From Typha latifolia (Eukaryota > Streptophyta > Magnoliopsida > Poales > Typhaceae), in NCBI GenBank assembly GCA_019914945.1, contig CM034103.1:9796001-9860000 (forward strand): a stretch of DNA of 64,000 nt, given 5' to 3'. The notes beneath the pieces were generated by a model. It was not told the DNA's origin, did no database searches, and saw nothing but the letters and a program-made list of their open reading frames with translations. This document shows, piece by piece, positions 46,601-58,311 of this stretch. Every line of letters starts with the position of its first letter. Positions within the stretch are counted from its first letter, which is position 1. The position numbers and the translations under genes are program-made.

Positions 46601-47990
46601 CTTTGGGACATCGACCACTTCTTCCCCTTCGTCTATATCCCTTAAACAACACTACCCATTTACCCTCATCTTTATTATCATCCATAACCCTAACTTCCAC
46701 TCCACCCGTCACCACCACCATCACCTGCACTAAATCATACTTTTGTCCCAGTTGCAATTTGAATCTACGAAGGGCGTAAATAAAAAAATATAGATCAGGA
46801 AGCTATCGATCGATTCCACTTATTTTCATAATTTTATGACTATAGGAGAATATTTGGTGAATATTTTTACTTGATTGCGAGGATTGCTTCCTACAATAAA
46901 TTCAAATCTTAAAGGAATTGTTCTATGATTCTATCATTGGTATCAGAGCCTATCAGTTTGGTACTGTAGAACCTATCAACCGCACATTTTTGTTTTCTTG
47001 CTTAAATTTCATCCACATACTTCGAAAATTAAAAGTGACGGGTCCCAAGCTCTGCAACCACTGAGTGTCAAGGACAATCTTTGCTCCTCGCAACGCCAAC
47101 AGATAAAAGTCCATAATAATGTCATGTCCTTGCACCCGTATACCGACCCGACGACACAAGCCTTCGCCCAAAGCTTCGTGCCGTCTCCTATAACAACATC
47201 AAACCCCGCGGTCAGTTCAACATCCAAGCCTAACTTCCTCACTAATCTCTCATCTAGAAAGTTGTGTGTACTCTCAGAATCGATGAGGATGTGCACACAA
47301 TACTTTCTAACAAGTTCGTCCACCCGTAATGTCATCGATGTGAAAGTACCTGAATATGCATTGATCGATATTTCAGCTTGGATAACTTCCTCCGCGCCCT
47401 TCTCCATGGCCTCCTCATGGACCTCCTCTAAAAATTCACCATCACCAACAACCTCATCATCCTCCTCGAGAGCATCGATGAACATCACACTTCATCGACG
47501 AAACACACCGGTGCCGCACGCCTCTCGGGTTCCACCACCGTCAGTCTTGGGTTGTGTATCCGAGGTGGGGGATGATATGTAGGAATAGGTAAAAGAGGGT
47601 CATTGACATTAACATGTCGTACCTGGATCTATGGGGTATCGGTTCGGTGTGATCCCACCGCTGGTCTTTCTTGAGGCACCGATCTTCATCGTGGAGATGA
47701 CGAAGTCGATCGGTTCATGACATATTCCTTTAAAGCATTATGATCATTTTGCATTGCATCAGCCCTATGCAGCAATGTTTGGAACATGCCCCTAAGTTCA
47801 TCCGCCAAACCCATGTTCACACCATGGATGTTGGTTAACTCGGTCCTACCAAGGCCACCTCAAGGGAATCAGTCTCTCGGTTAGGGTTATCGTGGTTTGA
47901 GTCTTCCTTTATCGATGTGCTCTCCATTGATCTTCTTGTTGATACCATCTTCTTTATTTCCACCATTAATGGAGGTCTAAGGTTAATCGG
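43657..47990 (-). pseudogene. Degenerate gypsy gag-pol with chromodomain-like tail
   Basis: From the 5' end on the minus strand: a gag N-terminal piece (47580-47990), an aspartic protease (47009-47488) whose active site reads DSEST where DSGST is expected, an RT linker (45843-46113), RT with the VFFDDI motif (45383-45842), RNase H (about 44960-45380, with NRMADALSR), an integrase zinc-binding region (44628-44885) and core (44329-44514, DHDHVF and HPQTDHQ), and a tail with WVLECIGLVAYRW (43814-44158) followed by chromodomain-like sequence to about 43660. Most of gag is deleted. Multiple stops and frameshifts make it inactive. Confidence 0.85.
46114..46978 (+). mobile_element. Related LTR inserted in opposite orientation
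   Basis: It starts TGATACACTTTG and matches the outer element's LTR in reverse orientation. A first LTR end CTATCA at 46936 is followed by TTGGTATCAGAGCC (a PBS-like sequence) and a second CTATCA at 46978. Flanks are GCCGC (46109-46113) and ACCGC (46979-46983), an imperfect 5-bp target duplication; the protease-RT linker reads through when it is removed. It contains GCGTTCGAACGC (46331-46342) and other TTCGAA words. Confidence 0.8.
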
Positions 47991-48003
47991 GCTCTGATAC
48001 CAA
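47988..48003 (-). other. Primer binding site, initiator tRNA-Met type
   Basis: Directly inside the 5' LTR the minus strand reads TTGGTATCAGAGC, the standard complement of the 3' end of initiator Met-tRNA used by many plant LTR retrotransposons. This fixes the element's orientation as minus. Confidence 0.85.
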
Positions 48004-48760
48004 TGATAGGGTCACAGTTAGAAAATTATAAAACTAAATGGGATCGATTCGTAACTCCCTGGTCTATGTTTTTTGTATTTACACCCTTCAAAGATTCGAA
48101 CTAAAACTAGGATGAAATTATGATATAGTGCAGATGATAGTGGCTGTGATGGGTGGAATGGATGTTAGGGTTATGAATGATAATAGAGATGAGGGTGGAT
48201 GGTTGATGTAGTTTAAGGGATAAAGACGAGGGAAAGAAGTGATTGAGATCCTAAGGAAGAGGGAGGACTTGACAGATGAGGGAGACTAGAAGTTAGGAGA
48301 GACCTTGCCAACAATAGAGGTGACTGGTTGGTGAAAAGGGAGGAGGGAGATTAGAGTAAAGAGACTAGAGAGAGGATAGAGGAGGCAAGAAACCAATATT
48401 CATTAAGCATAATGGTTTTGGCTGTAATCCACACCTTTATTGAGGCTATCCAACAAGCTAAAATAACAATTATTGACCCTAATTCTAGTGGACTCCTGCC
48501 GATCGTGTTCGAATGCTCCCGACTACGTTTGAACGCACAAACAACGTTCTCTATCAATGCGAACTAATGTAGGCATTCAAACGTGCCCGACCGTTTTCGA
48601 GCGCACATTTTGCATTCTCTGTTTTTGCGAACCTAATGCAAGCGTTCGCAAAGGCGTTCGAATGGGCCCCATTCCGCATTCAAACGCGACCTACAAAAAA
48701 TTTATTTTAATAAAATTAAAGAACTAATGCAATAAGAAAATACTCCAAAAATGTGTATCA
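48004..48760 (-). repeat. 5' LTR of the gypsy element (757 bp)
   Basis: The minus strand begins TGATACAC and ends CCCTATCA. The part near 48500-48690 holds several degenerate TTCGAA/GCGTTC words, matching the equivalent part of the 3' LTR. Confidence 0.88.
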
Positions 48761-48765
48761 CCTAG

Positions 48766-50571
48766 CTCATAGTCCAAGGATACACTAGGCTACTTCGCTA
48801 CTAAAACACCTGTGTACCAAGTCTGAGTCCCATTCTTCACCTCTCAAAAGATCATTAACAACTTTGATATGAGGCGGTTGAGCTTAGGTCAAGGAAGGGC
48901 AGCTAAGGGTCCAGTAAGATGGAAATGGAGCAACCATCTCCAACAAACCAATGCACATTATCTCTAAGCTTGTCATTGCTCTTCAGAATGGATCTCCATG
49001 TTTAGGATGAGTAGCTTTTTAGTTTGGACTTCCAAAATGAGCTCTTAGGGAAATAATTGAACTTGAGTAGCTTAGCCCATTCAATCTCCAAGCAAGTCTA
49101 GTTATGAGGCTTTCATTGACCAGCTCGGAAGAGCGGATGCCCAGTCCACCGCTCAACATAGGATGACAAAGAAGTTTCCAATTTCACCAAATATATATGT
49201 CTAGCTCCATCCTTGTAACCCCACGAGAAGTCCCTTGGGATACATTGAATTTTGTCGATGATGGTCTCGAAAATAAAACCGCAACAATGAAGATGATCAT
49301 GATAGTGCTAAGAATTGATTTGATAAGAATCAAGTGGCTGGCATGAGAAAGAGTCTTAGCTTGCCACCTTTCCAACCTAGCTTACTTACAATAAAGTTAT
49401 AGCTTTCAACTCTCCTTTCAGGTAAGAGTAGAGGGCTGCCAAGATAATTTTCCCCAGAGCAAAGGAGCTTGACTTGAAGGAGAGAGATGATATGAGTTCT
49501 TAGTTGGGGGTTTATATGTTTGCTTAAGTGTATGGTGGATTTGTTCAAGTTGAGGGCCTGAACATAGATGCTACCATATTGCTCCAGTGTGGCTTTTAAA
49601 GTGGAAGCTCCACTTAAGGAGCCATTTCTGAAGAGGAGGAGATCGTTTGCGAACATAATATGGTTAATCTCCAAAGCATTCCTTGCCAACTTGATGCCTC
49701 TGAACTTCTAATCCTAGTTTCATGATCCAATAGAAAAGAGAGTATGTTTGAAGAAACTACTAAGCTCACCATTCACCATTATAGCAAGAGAGAACAAGGA
49801 GAGGCAAGCACGCACACGATCCGCAAAAAGATCAGGGAAGCCAAAGAGTTTGAGATAGTCTCATACCGAAGAAAAAGACATTCCAGTCAAGGAATTTAGA
49901 AATTAGCGGTGGAAGAAATCCGTTGTGCAAGGAATTTAGAAATTAGCTTGTATATAGTGTTACAAAGACTTATAGGTTGAAAGTCACTAACCTATTCAGA
50001 AATCTCCTTGTGGGATGAGAACAATGCATGTCTTATTCAACTCATCATCCATCCTTCCCAAGCTGAAGAAGCATTTGATAGACTAACAGATGCTAATCTT
50101 GAAGGTTGGATAGAAGCGGTGGAAGAATCTGGCGTTTAAACCATTATGCTTAGTAGTGGAGTCCTGCAGGGTATCCCAGAGACCGCTATGAATGAAAGGA
50201 GAGGGAGAGTCTTTCCTTTTGTAGGGAGAGGAAGGAGCTTTCTTAGAAGAGTCCAGAGAGATGGTTGTGGCACCGTGTTTTACTTTTGCATGATATTGTT
50301 GATGTGTCAAATCAAGGCCAGGAATAAGCGATAGTGAAGAGCTGTGAGAGGCAACGTAGGTGGGGTCAGTGATAGTCTCCATAATGGCTTGTGCATGCCT
50401 CTAGTTTCCTTTGGTCCGAGAGAGAAGAGGCCTCTATTAAATGACCAAGCGGTACTGAACTAGACCTTCCACACGTCTATCTCTAGCTCAAAAGAAGGGA
50501 GGTAGATTCCTTTGCTAGCTTTTATAAAATCAAGGTCCCCCTCCAAGTTCTAGGCTGTGGTAAGAGCGGTT
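48766..50571 (-). pseudogene. LINE reverse transcriptase and ORF1 3' part, broken
   Basis: 50083-50571 is the polar, proline/serine-rich end of LINE ORF1. Near 49960-50000 the minus strand shows an RT block similar to DFRPISLCN (here VSDFQPISLCNTIYK). 49330-49689 carries the catalytic region as FANDLLLF where FADDLLLF is usual, so a catalytic Asp is replaced by Asn, followed by YLGSPLLL. 49184-49375 continues with KTLSHASHLILIKS. Part of the RT between these blocks is deleted. Confidence 0.75.
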
Positions 50572-52049
50572 TGTTGTGACAAATTAAGTTACACTCGCAA
50601 GTGCATGAATCTATGGAGTAGATTGGCAAACAAGGTATCGATCCCACGAGGACTTGTTTGAAAACTTAAAGTGTTTAAAAATCTTAAAAATAATTTTAAC
50701 CAAGTTGAAAAATGGGTTTAAGAGATTTATGGAGAAAGAAAACCTTCTTGCAAATTTCTTTTAATTAAGTGTGAGAAATAAGATCTTGGAATCCACTTGT
50801 AGATAACACATTTCTATTAGATAACATAAATCTCTTCTTTTTCTATGATTCACCAAAAAATCAATCACTAGTGGATCGGAAGATTATCTTTGAATGAACA
50901 ATTCAATTTTCATAAAAATTACGTTCTTCCTTCATTTTTAGAAAATATGGAGTAGGAATTTTAAATCATTAGATGTATCCTTTTTAAGAAAAACAACTAA
51001 TATCTAAATTCTACATAACAAATTTAAAGTAGAAGAAAAAGAACCTATTTAGCAATTAAGAACACATAAGAGATTTAGAATAAAAGAAATATGTTCTCAA
51101 CAAGCTTCATCCTCAACCTAAAGAAAATTAGAAATTTATTTTAGTAGTTAATAACACAACTTGAATAAAAATAAACATGAGATTTAGCACTAGAGAGTTG
51201 TAGAATACTTCTTTCAAAAACAAAATCCAAATCCAAAAACAAGAGATTACGCTAAAAGAAAATTAGAATATGAACTTTGCTGACTTACAAATATTAAAAT
51301 TTCTTTGAATGTGCTCTATTGTTGCTAATTGAATTGAAATATTTGCAACTTTGAATGCTGAATTTTAAACTACTACTCCTCAAAAAAAAAACTTAACATA
51401 AAATACACAAGAAAATATATTTTTATCTAGCTCTCAATCCCTCTATTTATAGACTTCTTGGAGAATGAAATTCTGCTCCAAATTAGTTGGAAATCTGCTG
51501 TGATTGTGTTTGAAATATGCTAAATATGTGCATGAAACCTGGTGAAAATCTACATGAAATATGCTAGAAAATCTGCTGCATTAGGTGGGTTATTTGCTTG
51601 ATTGGAATTGCTACTCAAATAGGAATTTAAAATTTGTTTACTGCTACAATTATTGCTGAAATTTTGCTTGAATTGGAGTTAAAAATCTGCTGCATTAGGT
51701 GAAAATTTCTTGCTAAAATTCTGCAACTTGATAGAGATTTAATTGCTATAAATCTATTGCTTGATAAAAAAACGAAGGATTTTGACTCATTCTGATTTAG
51801 ATAAAGAAGAAAGTGATTAGTGGATCATGGTTTGACTTAAGCATGACTTGAAAGATAAGAGGTAGATTCAGTTGGTTAGTAGTGACTAAACCTAATTCTA
51901 GTTTGAGCCCAAATTTACCATTTTTAGTGATTAAATGAGATTCAATTGATTAGAGGTCTACATATAACTAAAATATATTAATTAGTTAAAATAAAATATT
52001 AATATTTAATAATTTGGGCATAACAAATATTATAATTATGAATTTAACA
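50572..52049 (-). repeat. 3' LTR of the Athila-like element (1478 bp)
   Basis: The ends are TG...CA. Its right part (51785-52049) is repeated at 55495-55761. Next to it on the internal side the minus strand reads GGTTTGGGGGTATT, a likely polypurine tract. Confidence 0.85.
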
Positions 52050-53639
52050 AATACCCCCAAACCAAGATTTTTGCTATCCTCGAGCAAATCAGAAGAATGA
52101 AGAATTCGGAAAGAAAATAAAAAAAATATTCTAACTCACTTTCGCAGGCATCGCGATTGCATTTAGCATATGCAACAAGCCTTTAAACCCCTAGCTTCTA
52201 CTAGTGGATGAGTTGTGTCTCGTGAAGGTTTGCAGTGAATTTACCCACAAAATTTATTAAGTCAATTAAACAAAATAAAAGAAATAAAATACGAGACTCA
52301 AGTAATTAAAAAAAACTTGAAAAGAAAACAATAAAATTACCTAAAATTTTGCTCCTTATTGATTATGTAACAATATTTAGCAAAATCAACCCAGGAATAC
52401 TAACAATTACATCCACTCAAATTAGCAAATCTCAAACTTTGCAGTTACCCTCAAGACCTCATATTAAGTATATACACAGGTAAATACTAGTAAATTTTCA
52501 TAAAGCGGACATAGCTAGAGTCAATCAATCTCAAAAATGTAGGCAAGGTATCCAATTATCTTCTCATTTAGCATTAATATACATTCTAACCTTATTGAAA
52601 CTATTCGTTCTCCCAAAGTCATAATAGAAAAGCATGCTGCAATTAAACAATGAGATAAATCCAGATCTAAGTCACACTGGAACACCAGGGTAAATATGTA
52701 TAATATGCTTTATTACGATCTTAATTTTCTCATTAACTTAACTTGGAATTTCATGGTTGAGCAATCTAGTGTTATTTTGCTTTCTAGATGGTCCTTGTAG
52801 TGCGGATTTTGCTAGTGAATTTAGCAACTAGGTGACGAGGCACCCCTCGGGCATCACATCTCGAACCAAAAAGGCGATATACAACTAACAACCATGAATT
52901 AGATATGGTAACTCTGCCTTTTGATGCGAACACTTCCCGAGTAGTTACGCGAAGGCCCGGTTACTCAGTAGAGAGACTATTGCTCTAACATCAATTATAC
53001 CTTTTTGCATTTCAATCAACTTGATATATTTATCAGTAGCATATTATACATTCAACCTACATGTGATCTGAAAATATCTCCTAAATAATTAGCATGAAAC
53101 TCCACAATGATAGATCAAAAATTAATAAGAATACTAGATATTTTATACTGATCCTCGCGTTTATTTTAGAAACATAATGGTAACAAGACTACATTCTGAG
53201 GATTGCATCAATAAAACACATGTCCCATTAGTTTTTTTTTAAATAAGTGTATAAAAATAGAATGAAGAAAATAGGATTTATGCTTTGGTTAATCAAAACA
53301 TCACTTCGTGTTTGATCCTCGCTTTCTAACCAAATTGACAATGCTAAATACCACTACATATTCTAAGGAGCAAAAACACATAAAAAAATAGCGAAAAACA
53401 TAACTACAAGTAACTAAAAAGAAAAGACCTAAAAAAATGGAAAAAAATGAAATTTCACCCTCCAATCTAAATTCTACATTGTCCTCAATGTAAGAAAATA
53501 ACGCACAAAGAAAATGGTAGAATTTACTTGAGAAGGATAATTTATACTACAAGCTTCCTCCTGTCAAATGCTGTACATATAATAATAAAAATAAAAAGTC
53601 CAATAACAATATACAAAAACAATCTCTAGCTGATAGAGA
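52050..53639. other. Non-coding region between integrase and 3' LTR
   Basis: The AT-rich stretch has no open frame or recognised domain. In Athila elements an env-like gene may lie here, but none can be seen. Confidence 0.5.
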
Positions 53640-55470
53640 TCAGCCTTGATAATAATTAGGATCTTCTAGAAGTGCTTCTTCCACTTCTCGATTGCGCAAT
53701 TCTAAAAATAGTTTAAGCCTTTGACCATTCACCTTAAATACCTCACCATTTTTAGGGTTTTCAATTTCGACAGCCCCATAAGGATAGATAGTGAAAGAGC
53801 TCAACCATATAGTAAAAGAGCTCGGCCCGTCCACTTACTTCTCAATTTCCTAGGAAAAAGATATTGTTTCAAAATGCGAATTATAAAGTAAAACTTTATG
53901 ACCAAGACTAAATAATTTTCTCAAAATGTGTTTATCATGATATTGTTTCATTTTATCCTTATAGCATTTAGCATAGTCATAAGCATCATTTCTAATTTTC
54001 TCTACCTCATTCAATTGTAATTTCCTATGAGCACCTGCCTTATCAAGATTAAAATTGAGTTGCTTAATTGCCCAATAAGCTTGATGTTCTAACTCTACAA
54101 GAAGGTGACAAGCCTTACTAAACACAATTTGATATGGGGGACATCCCAATAAGAGTTTTAAATATAGTCTGATATGGTCACAATGCATCACTAAGCCTTA
54201 AGGACCAATCTTTCCTAGTGGGGTTAACCATCTTCTCCAAAATTCTTTTGATCTCTCTATTGGATATCTCGACCTGGCCGCTAGTTTGGGGGTGATAGGG
54301 AGTGGCAACCTTATGCATGACAGAATATTTAAGGATAAGTCTTTTAAAAACTTGATTGCAAAAATATTTCCCCCCGTCGCTTATAATGGCACGCAACGTA
54401 CCAAAACGAGCAAAAACATTGTCTTTCAAAAACTTGATTACAACTTTGTGATCATTTGTTCTACAAGCTATGGCTTCAACCCATTTTGAAATAATCTACA
54501 GCAACAAAAATGTACTCATAACCAAAAGAATTTGGAAATTGTCCCATGAAATCTATACTCCAGACATAAAAAATTTCAACAATTAAAATCAGATTGAGCG
54601 GCATTATGTTCCTCTTTGAAATACTTCTTAGCCTTTGATATCTCTCACAAACTTTGCAATACTCATGAACATCACGAAAGATGGAGGGCCAATAAAATCC
54701 ATATTGCAAAATTTTTGCGGCAGTCTTTTTAGAGCTAAAATGACCCCCGACAGCTTAATCATGACAAAAGAAAATGATTTTATAAAAATCATCATCAGAC
54801 ACACATCTTCTAATGATTTAATCTAGGCAATACTTAAACAAGTATAGGTCATCCCAGAAAAAGAACTTGACATCAGCTAAAAATTTGGACTTATCTTGCT
54901 TGGTCCAATACGGAGACATTCTACCAGTAGCAAGATAGTTGACAATATCAGCATACCATGGTAGCTAAGAAGCACTCATTAGATGCTCATTAGGAAAAGA
55001 TTCAGATATTAGTTTGGATTCATAAGATGATATCTAGGATAAGCCTAGATAAGTGATCTGCGATAACATTTTCAGAACCTTTCTTGTCCCTAATTTTAAG
55101 ATTAAATTCTTGTGGCAACAGAATCTAACGAATTAAACGGGCTTTAGCATCCTTTTATAGAGAAGGTACTTAAGTGCTACATGATCAGAATAGATGGTGA
55201 CTTTAGACCCTAAGAGGTAGTATCTAAATTTGTCTAAAGCAAATACAACTACTAGCAACTCTTTCTCAGTAGTGGAATAATTTAGTTGTGCATTATTCAG
55301 GGTTTTACTAGCATAATAGATCACATATGGTAACCTATTAACCCGTTGTCCTAAAACCGCTCCAATTGCATAGTCAGATGCATCGCACATAATCTCAAAA
55401 TGCTCATCCCAATTTGGTGGTTGAATAATAGGAGCAGAAGTCAATTCAGTTTTTAACCGTTGAAAAGCCT
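53640..55470 (-). pseudogene. Athila-like RNase H and integrase, broken
   Basis: 55133-55444 encodes the RT end and RNase H (FEIMCDASDYAIGAVLGQ, then LLVVVFALDKFRYYLLG). 54476-54709 gives the integrase zinc-binding end and first catalytic Asp (SIDFMGQFPNSFGYEY). 54178-54429 carries the core with [12 protein letters not shown] and HPQTSGQVE. 53850-54191 and 53640-53834 are the C-terminal part. Stops and frameshifts separate the pieces. Confidence 0.85.
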
Positions 55471-55494
55471 TAAGACATAAAGATCATGATATCT

Positions 55495-55761
55495 TCCTCA
55501 TTCTAATTTAGATAAGGAAGAAAGTGATTAGTGGATCATGGTTTGACTTAAGCATGACTTGAAAGATGAGAGGTAGATTCAGTTGGTTAGTAGTGGCTAA
55601 GCCTAATTCTGATTTAAGCCCAAATTTGACCATTTTTAGTGATTAAATGAGATTCAATTGATTAGAGATCTATATATAACTAAAATACATTAATTAGTTA
55701 AAATAAATTATTAACATTTAATAATTTGGGCATAATAAATATTATAATTATGAATTTAACA
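55495..55761 (-). repeat. Partial 5' LTR of the Athila-like element
   Basis: It matches 51785-52049 closely. The remaining ~1.2 kb of the LTR, the PBS and gag to RT were lost in one deletion that joins LTR to the RT/RNase H boundary. Confidence 0.8.
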
Positions 55762-55980
55762 CAGTTCTCGGACCGACAAAGTGGAAGTTTCTATGTGTCG
55801 CAAGCTTTCCAATGAGACAAAGGTTTGGCTTTCGTTCGGGAACAATATATTCTTCTTCTATGGGGATTGCCTTATCCATTTTGTTCTCGGATAGACATTC
55901 TGAAAACTTATGAAAGAGTTCCTCATTTGAGGAAGCCATGACCAAAAGAGCACAAGGAGATAGGGCTAAGAATATCAAGA
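55762..55980 (-). pseudogene. LINE ORF1 N-terminal fragment
   Basis: The minus-strand frame includes MASSNEELFHKFSECLSENK and PNLCLIGKLATHRNFHF, which resembles the start of the gag-like domain (DUF4283) of plant LINE ORF1. The frame is cut by the Athila-like insertion and continues at 50571. Confidence 0.65.
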
Positions 55981-56004
55981 AGTGAATAGGGATGAGAAGA
56001 GAAG

Positions 56005-56919
56005 AGGGGAAGGAGTGGTAGGGAACACCTGAGCAAAAAAACTGGAGAGTTCTTTATGGGGATGACGATTCCTACTTGATTCAAAATCAAGCTACATATT
56101 TTAATTCATAATGATTAAACAACAAAAGTTTGGTTCAAATTGATTAGAGCCCTATTGAGTAGATCACGTAAAACAATAACGGAAAGTTCAGAAATCTCGT
56201 CAAACTTAGTGTTTCCTTTGATGAATCTCCTACTAAGAATCAAGAATATTTTTTTATCACACTTACAAAAAAGATACTAGATGATAGACAAATTAAGAAA
56301 CTAAAGAGAGATCATAGATCACTAATTTAAGAATTCTACTTTGGAGAGTTAATTAGTCCACTTGATTGGAGTTTAACTATCATTTACTGAAGCATTAAAG
56401 GAGCTTAAAGAACATTGGACATGTCTACTATCTCTAGCGAGTGATCCATGTTGAGTTGAGGACAACAAGGAGCAATCTACTTTCACTAATTGTCCATTGA
56501 GGTGGAAACTCTCTGCGAGGGACTTTAATCGAGGCCATCTGAAATACAGTTACAGCATCTTCCATATCTGGATAAATTGTAGTTAGTTATGATGATGATA
56601 GATTCAATTAAGTTAATTTGTTCATTTATTTGTTTCCAGCATCTTCCATATCTCGATAAATTGTAGTTAGTTATGATGATGATATCTAAACATGTTAATT
56701 TCCATTCATCAAATTATTCGAAAGTAATGATTTCTATTACAGAATTACAGAATACAAATAAAACCATTCTTCTTTTCTCGTTATTTGACATCTATGCCTA
56801 ACTATAATAGTTTGTCATTAACGATGATAAAAAAAAAGCAACATATCTATCATATTCAAAAGAATTAATCATTCTTATTGCATCAGCACTTCTCGTCCCC
56901 TCACTTGGCCTGTTCAAGT
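56005..56919. other. Downstream flank of acyltransferase copy 8
   Basis: 56005-56540 matches 2789-3260 of the array and 56550-56919 matches about 3850-4178. Relative to the array it has about 70 extra bases near 56283-56380, lacks the ~600-base middle part, and has a duplicated segment (AGCATCTTCCATATCT at 56555 and again at 56638). No gene is seen. Confidence 0.7.
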
Positions 56920-58311
56920 TCAAATAGTGCCAGCCATCAAGGCAGCAACTGGTTTCTCCAAACTGCAGCTATTACCATATGTCTCCATCTCTATCTTATC
57001 TTCTAAGGAGTAGCAAATGTTCTGAAATGTAGGAAGCTTGCTCTCAAATAAGGGCACATAGGCATCAACGCTTCCATCTTCTCCGAAGAAAGAAGGCACC
57101 ACAAATAGCAGTCCTTCCATGGGGAAGTAGGACGGAATGAAATAGAAAGGCTTGCCCCCACCGAAGTCCATGAACCGCATCGGAAACCCTAGCCAACTGT
57201 TTACGTCCACGTCCGGATACAAGGCCTCGGCATCCGGATCCGTCAACGGTACTAGATCCTCCTCCTCCACTACTTTGGAGCTCGCAAAGTCTATGAAGGA
57301 CCTAAAGTAGCGATCATTCAACCTGGTGACCTGGCTATGGATGACCTCAGCCGCATAATGCAACGGACTATTGACGAGCTCGCCAACCTTGCTGCTGCAA
57401 TATGCCCATAAGACCAAGTTGCCAAAATACTCTTCAGGAACCTCGGGGTCCATCCTGTGGCGGCCGTTCACGGCTATGCGAAGACGGGTAGTCTCCCCGG
57501 TCTCAACACCGCGAGCCATCGTCACCGTCCTCCACAGGTGAGCCATCAAGCTCTCGAATGTGCTGTACTTGGTATTAGCCCTTGAAGAGACCTTGGCCTT
57601 CAGCTTGGCGATGAATTCTTTTGTGAAGTGAACCTTGTGAACGACTGTCTCTTCCGTCGGCTTGTATCCGGAGAGGAACCTAGTTCCCTTGGGCCTGTAC
57701 TCCGCCATACGATGCTCAAATTCAATTTGAGGTGGGTCTCGGGGTGCGAAGAAACTCGTGCGGTCATGCATTGGGCCTGAGCCGATGTCCACACCTCGGC
57801 ATGCGCTTGCCCATGAGACAAGGAAGTGGGTGGTTCCGTAGCCATCGCCAAGCTTGTGGTGGAAGGTGAATCCCACGACAAGTGTTCCGCAAGCAAAACG
57901 TGTGAGTTGAACCTAGGCCAACTCCTCCACACCCCATGGGCTCGGGTGTAGACCAAGCAACGCCGGGGATGGCTCGGATGTCATGACATCATCGTGTATT
58001 GCATCCACCGAGGCCTCCACGAATCTCACTCCCTTGTCGTTGAGGATGATGGCAGGATTTCCATCGGCGTCCGCTCCGAGTCTCCCCGCCCACTCTCTGA
58101 AGGTGGTGAGGACTTTGGCGAGGCTGCTCTCCCACACGGAGTTTGGAGGGTTGGGTGCACGGAAGGCGCAGATGGCAGCAAAGTGGGCGTCGTCGGTTAC
58201 CTTGTCGAAGAGACTCAACTTAACAAGTTCAGGGGTGGTACTGGAATGAGGATTATCAATACCTTCGTAGGCAGGCTTTAGGAGTCTTGAACTCTCTATC
58301 TTCACTTCCAT
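56920..58311 (-). pseudogene. BAHD acyltransferase copy 8, one nonsense codon
   Basis: The locus is 1392 bases, collinear with the array copies and free of indels, from the ATG at 58309-58311 to TGA at 56920-56922. The only visible lesion is TAG at codon 133 (57913-57915), where the array copies have CAG (Gln). It lies before the HXXXD motif, so a truncated product would be inactive. Downstream, HHKLGDG (codons 151-157) and DFGGGKP (382-388) are intact. It differs from the array copies by many substitutions, a good number of them synonymous, so it is the older paralogue and shows that the full-length frame was once maintained. Confidence 0.9.

Larger units (their letters stand above)
41835..48760 (-). 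mobile_element. Ty3/gypsy chromovirus-like element with two LTRs
   Basis: It runs from TGATAGGG (41835) to GTGTATCA (48760) and is flanked by perfect target duplications CCTAG (41830-41834 and 48761-48765) within LINE sequence. Minus-strand order is 5' LTR, PBS, gag start, protease, RT, RNase H, integrase, chromodomain-like tail and 3' LTR. Of the 6926 bases about 1940 are later insertions (42465-43539 and 46114-46983). The LTRs differ by substitutions and indels, so the insertion is not recent. Confidence 0.88.
50572..55761 (-). mobile_element. Athila-like Ty3/gypsy element lacking gag to most of RT
   Basis: A complete 3' LTR (50572-52049) and part of the 5' LTR (about 55495-55761) enclose a non-coding region (52050-53639) and the RNase H-integrase part of pol. 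The outer ends read TGTTGTGACA and TTTAACA. Flanks are CGGTT (50567-50571) and CAGTT (55762-55766), an imperfect target duplication, and LINE ORF1 continues on both sides. Integrase words such as [15 protein letters not shown] and [14 protein letters not shown] resemble Athila-lineage elements. Gag, protease and most of RT are deleted between about 55470 and 55495. Confidence 0.85.
40661..56004 (-). mobile_element. Degenerate plant LINE, split by two LTR retrotransposons
   Basis: Minus-strand order is an ORF1 start (55748-55978), more ORF1 (50083-50571), reverse transcriptase (about 48770-50080), zinc-binding domain (41474-41731) and RNase H-like domain (about 40700-41200), ending at a T run (about 40666-40675, the poly(A) on the minus strand). 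The pieces become one LINE when the two LTR insertions are removed at their target duplications. The endonuclease domain between ORF1 and RT is missing. Many stops and frameshifts show it is old. The 5' end is uncertain, near 56004. Confidence 0.8.
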
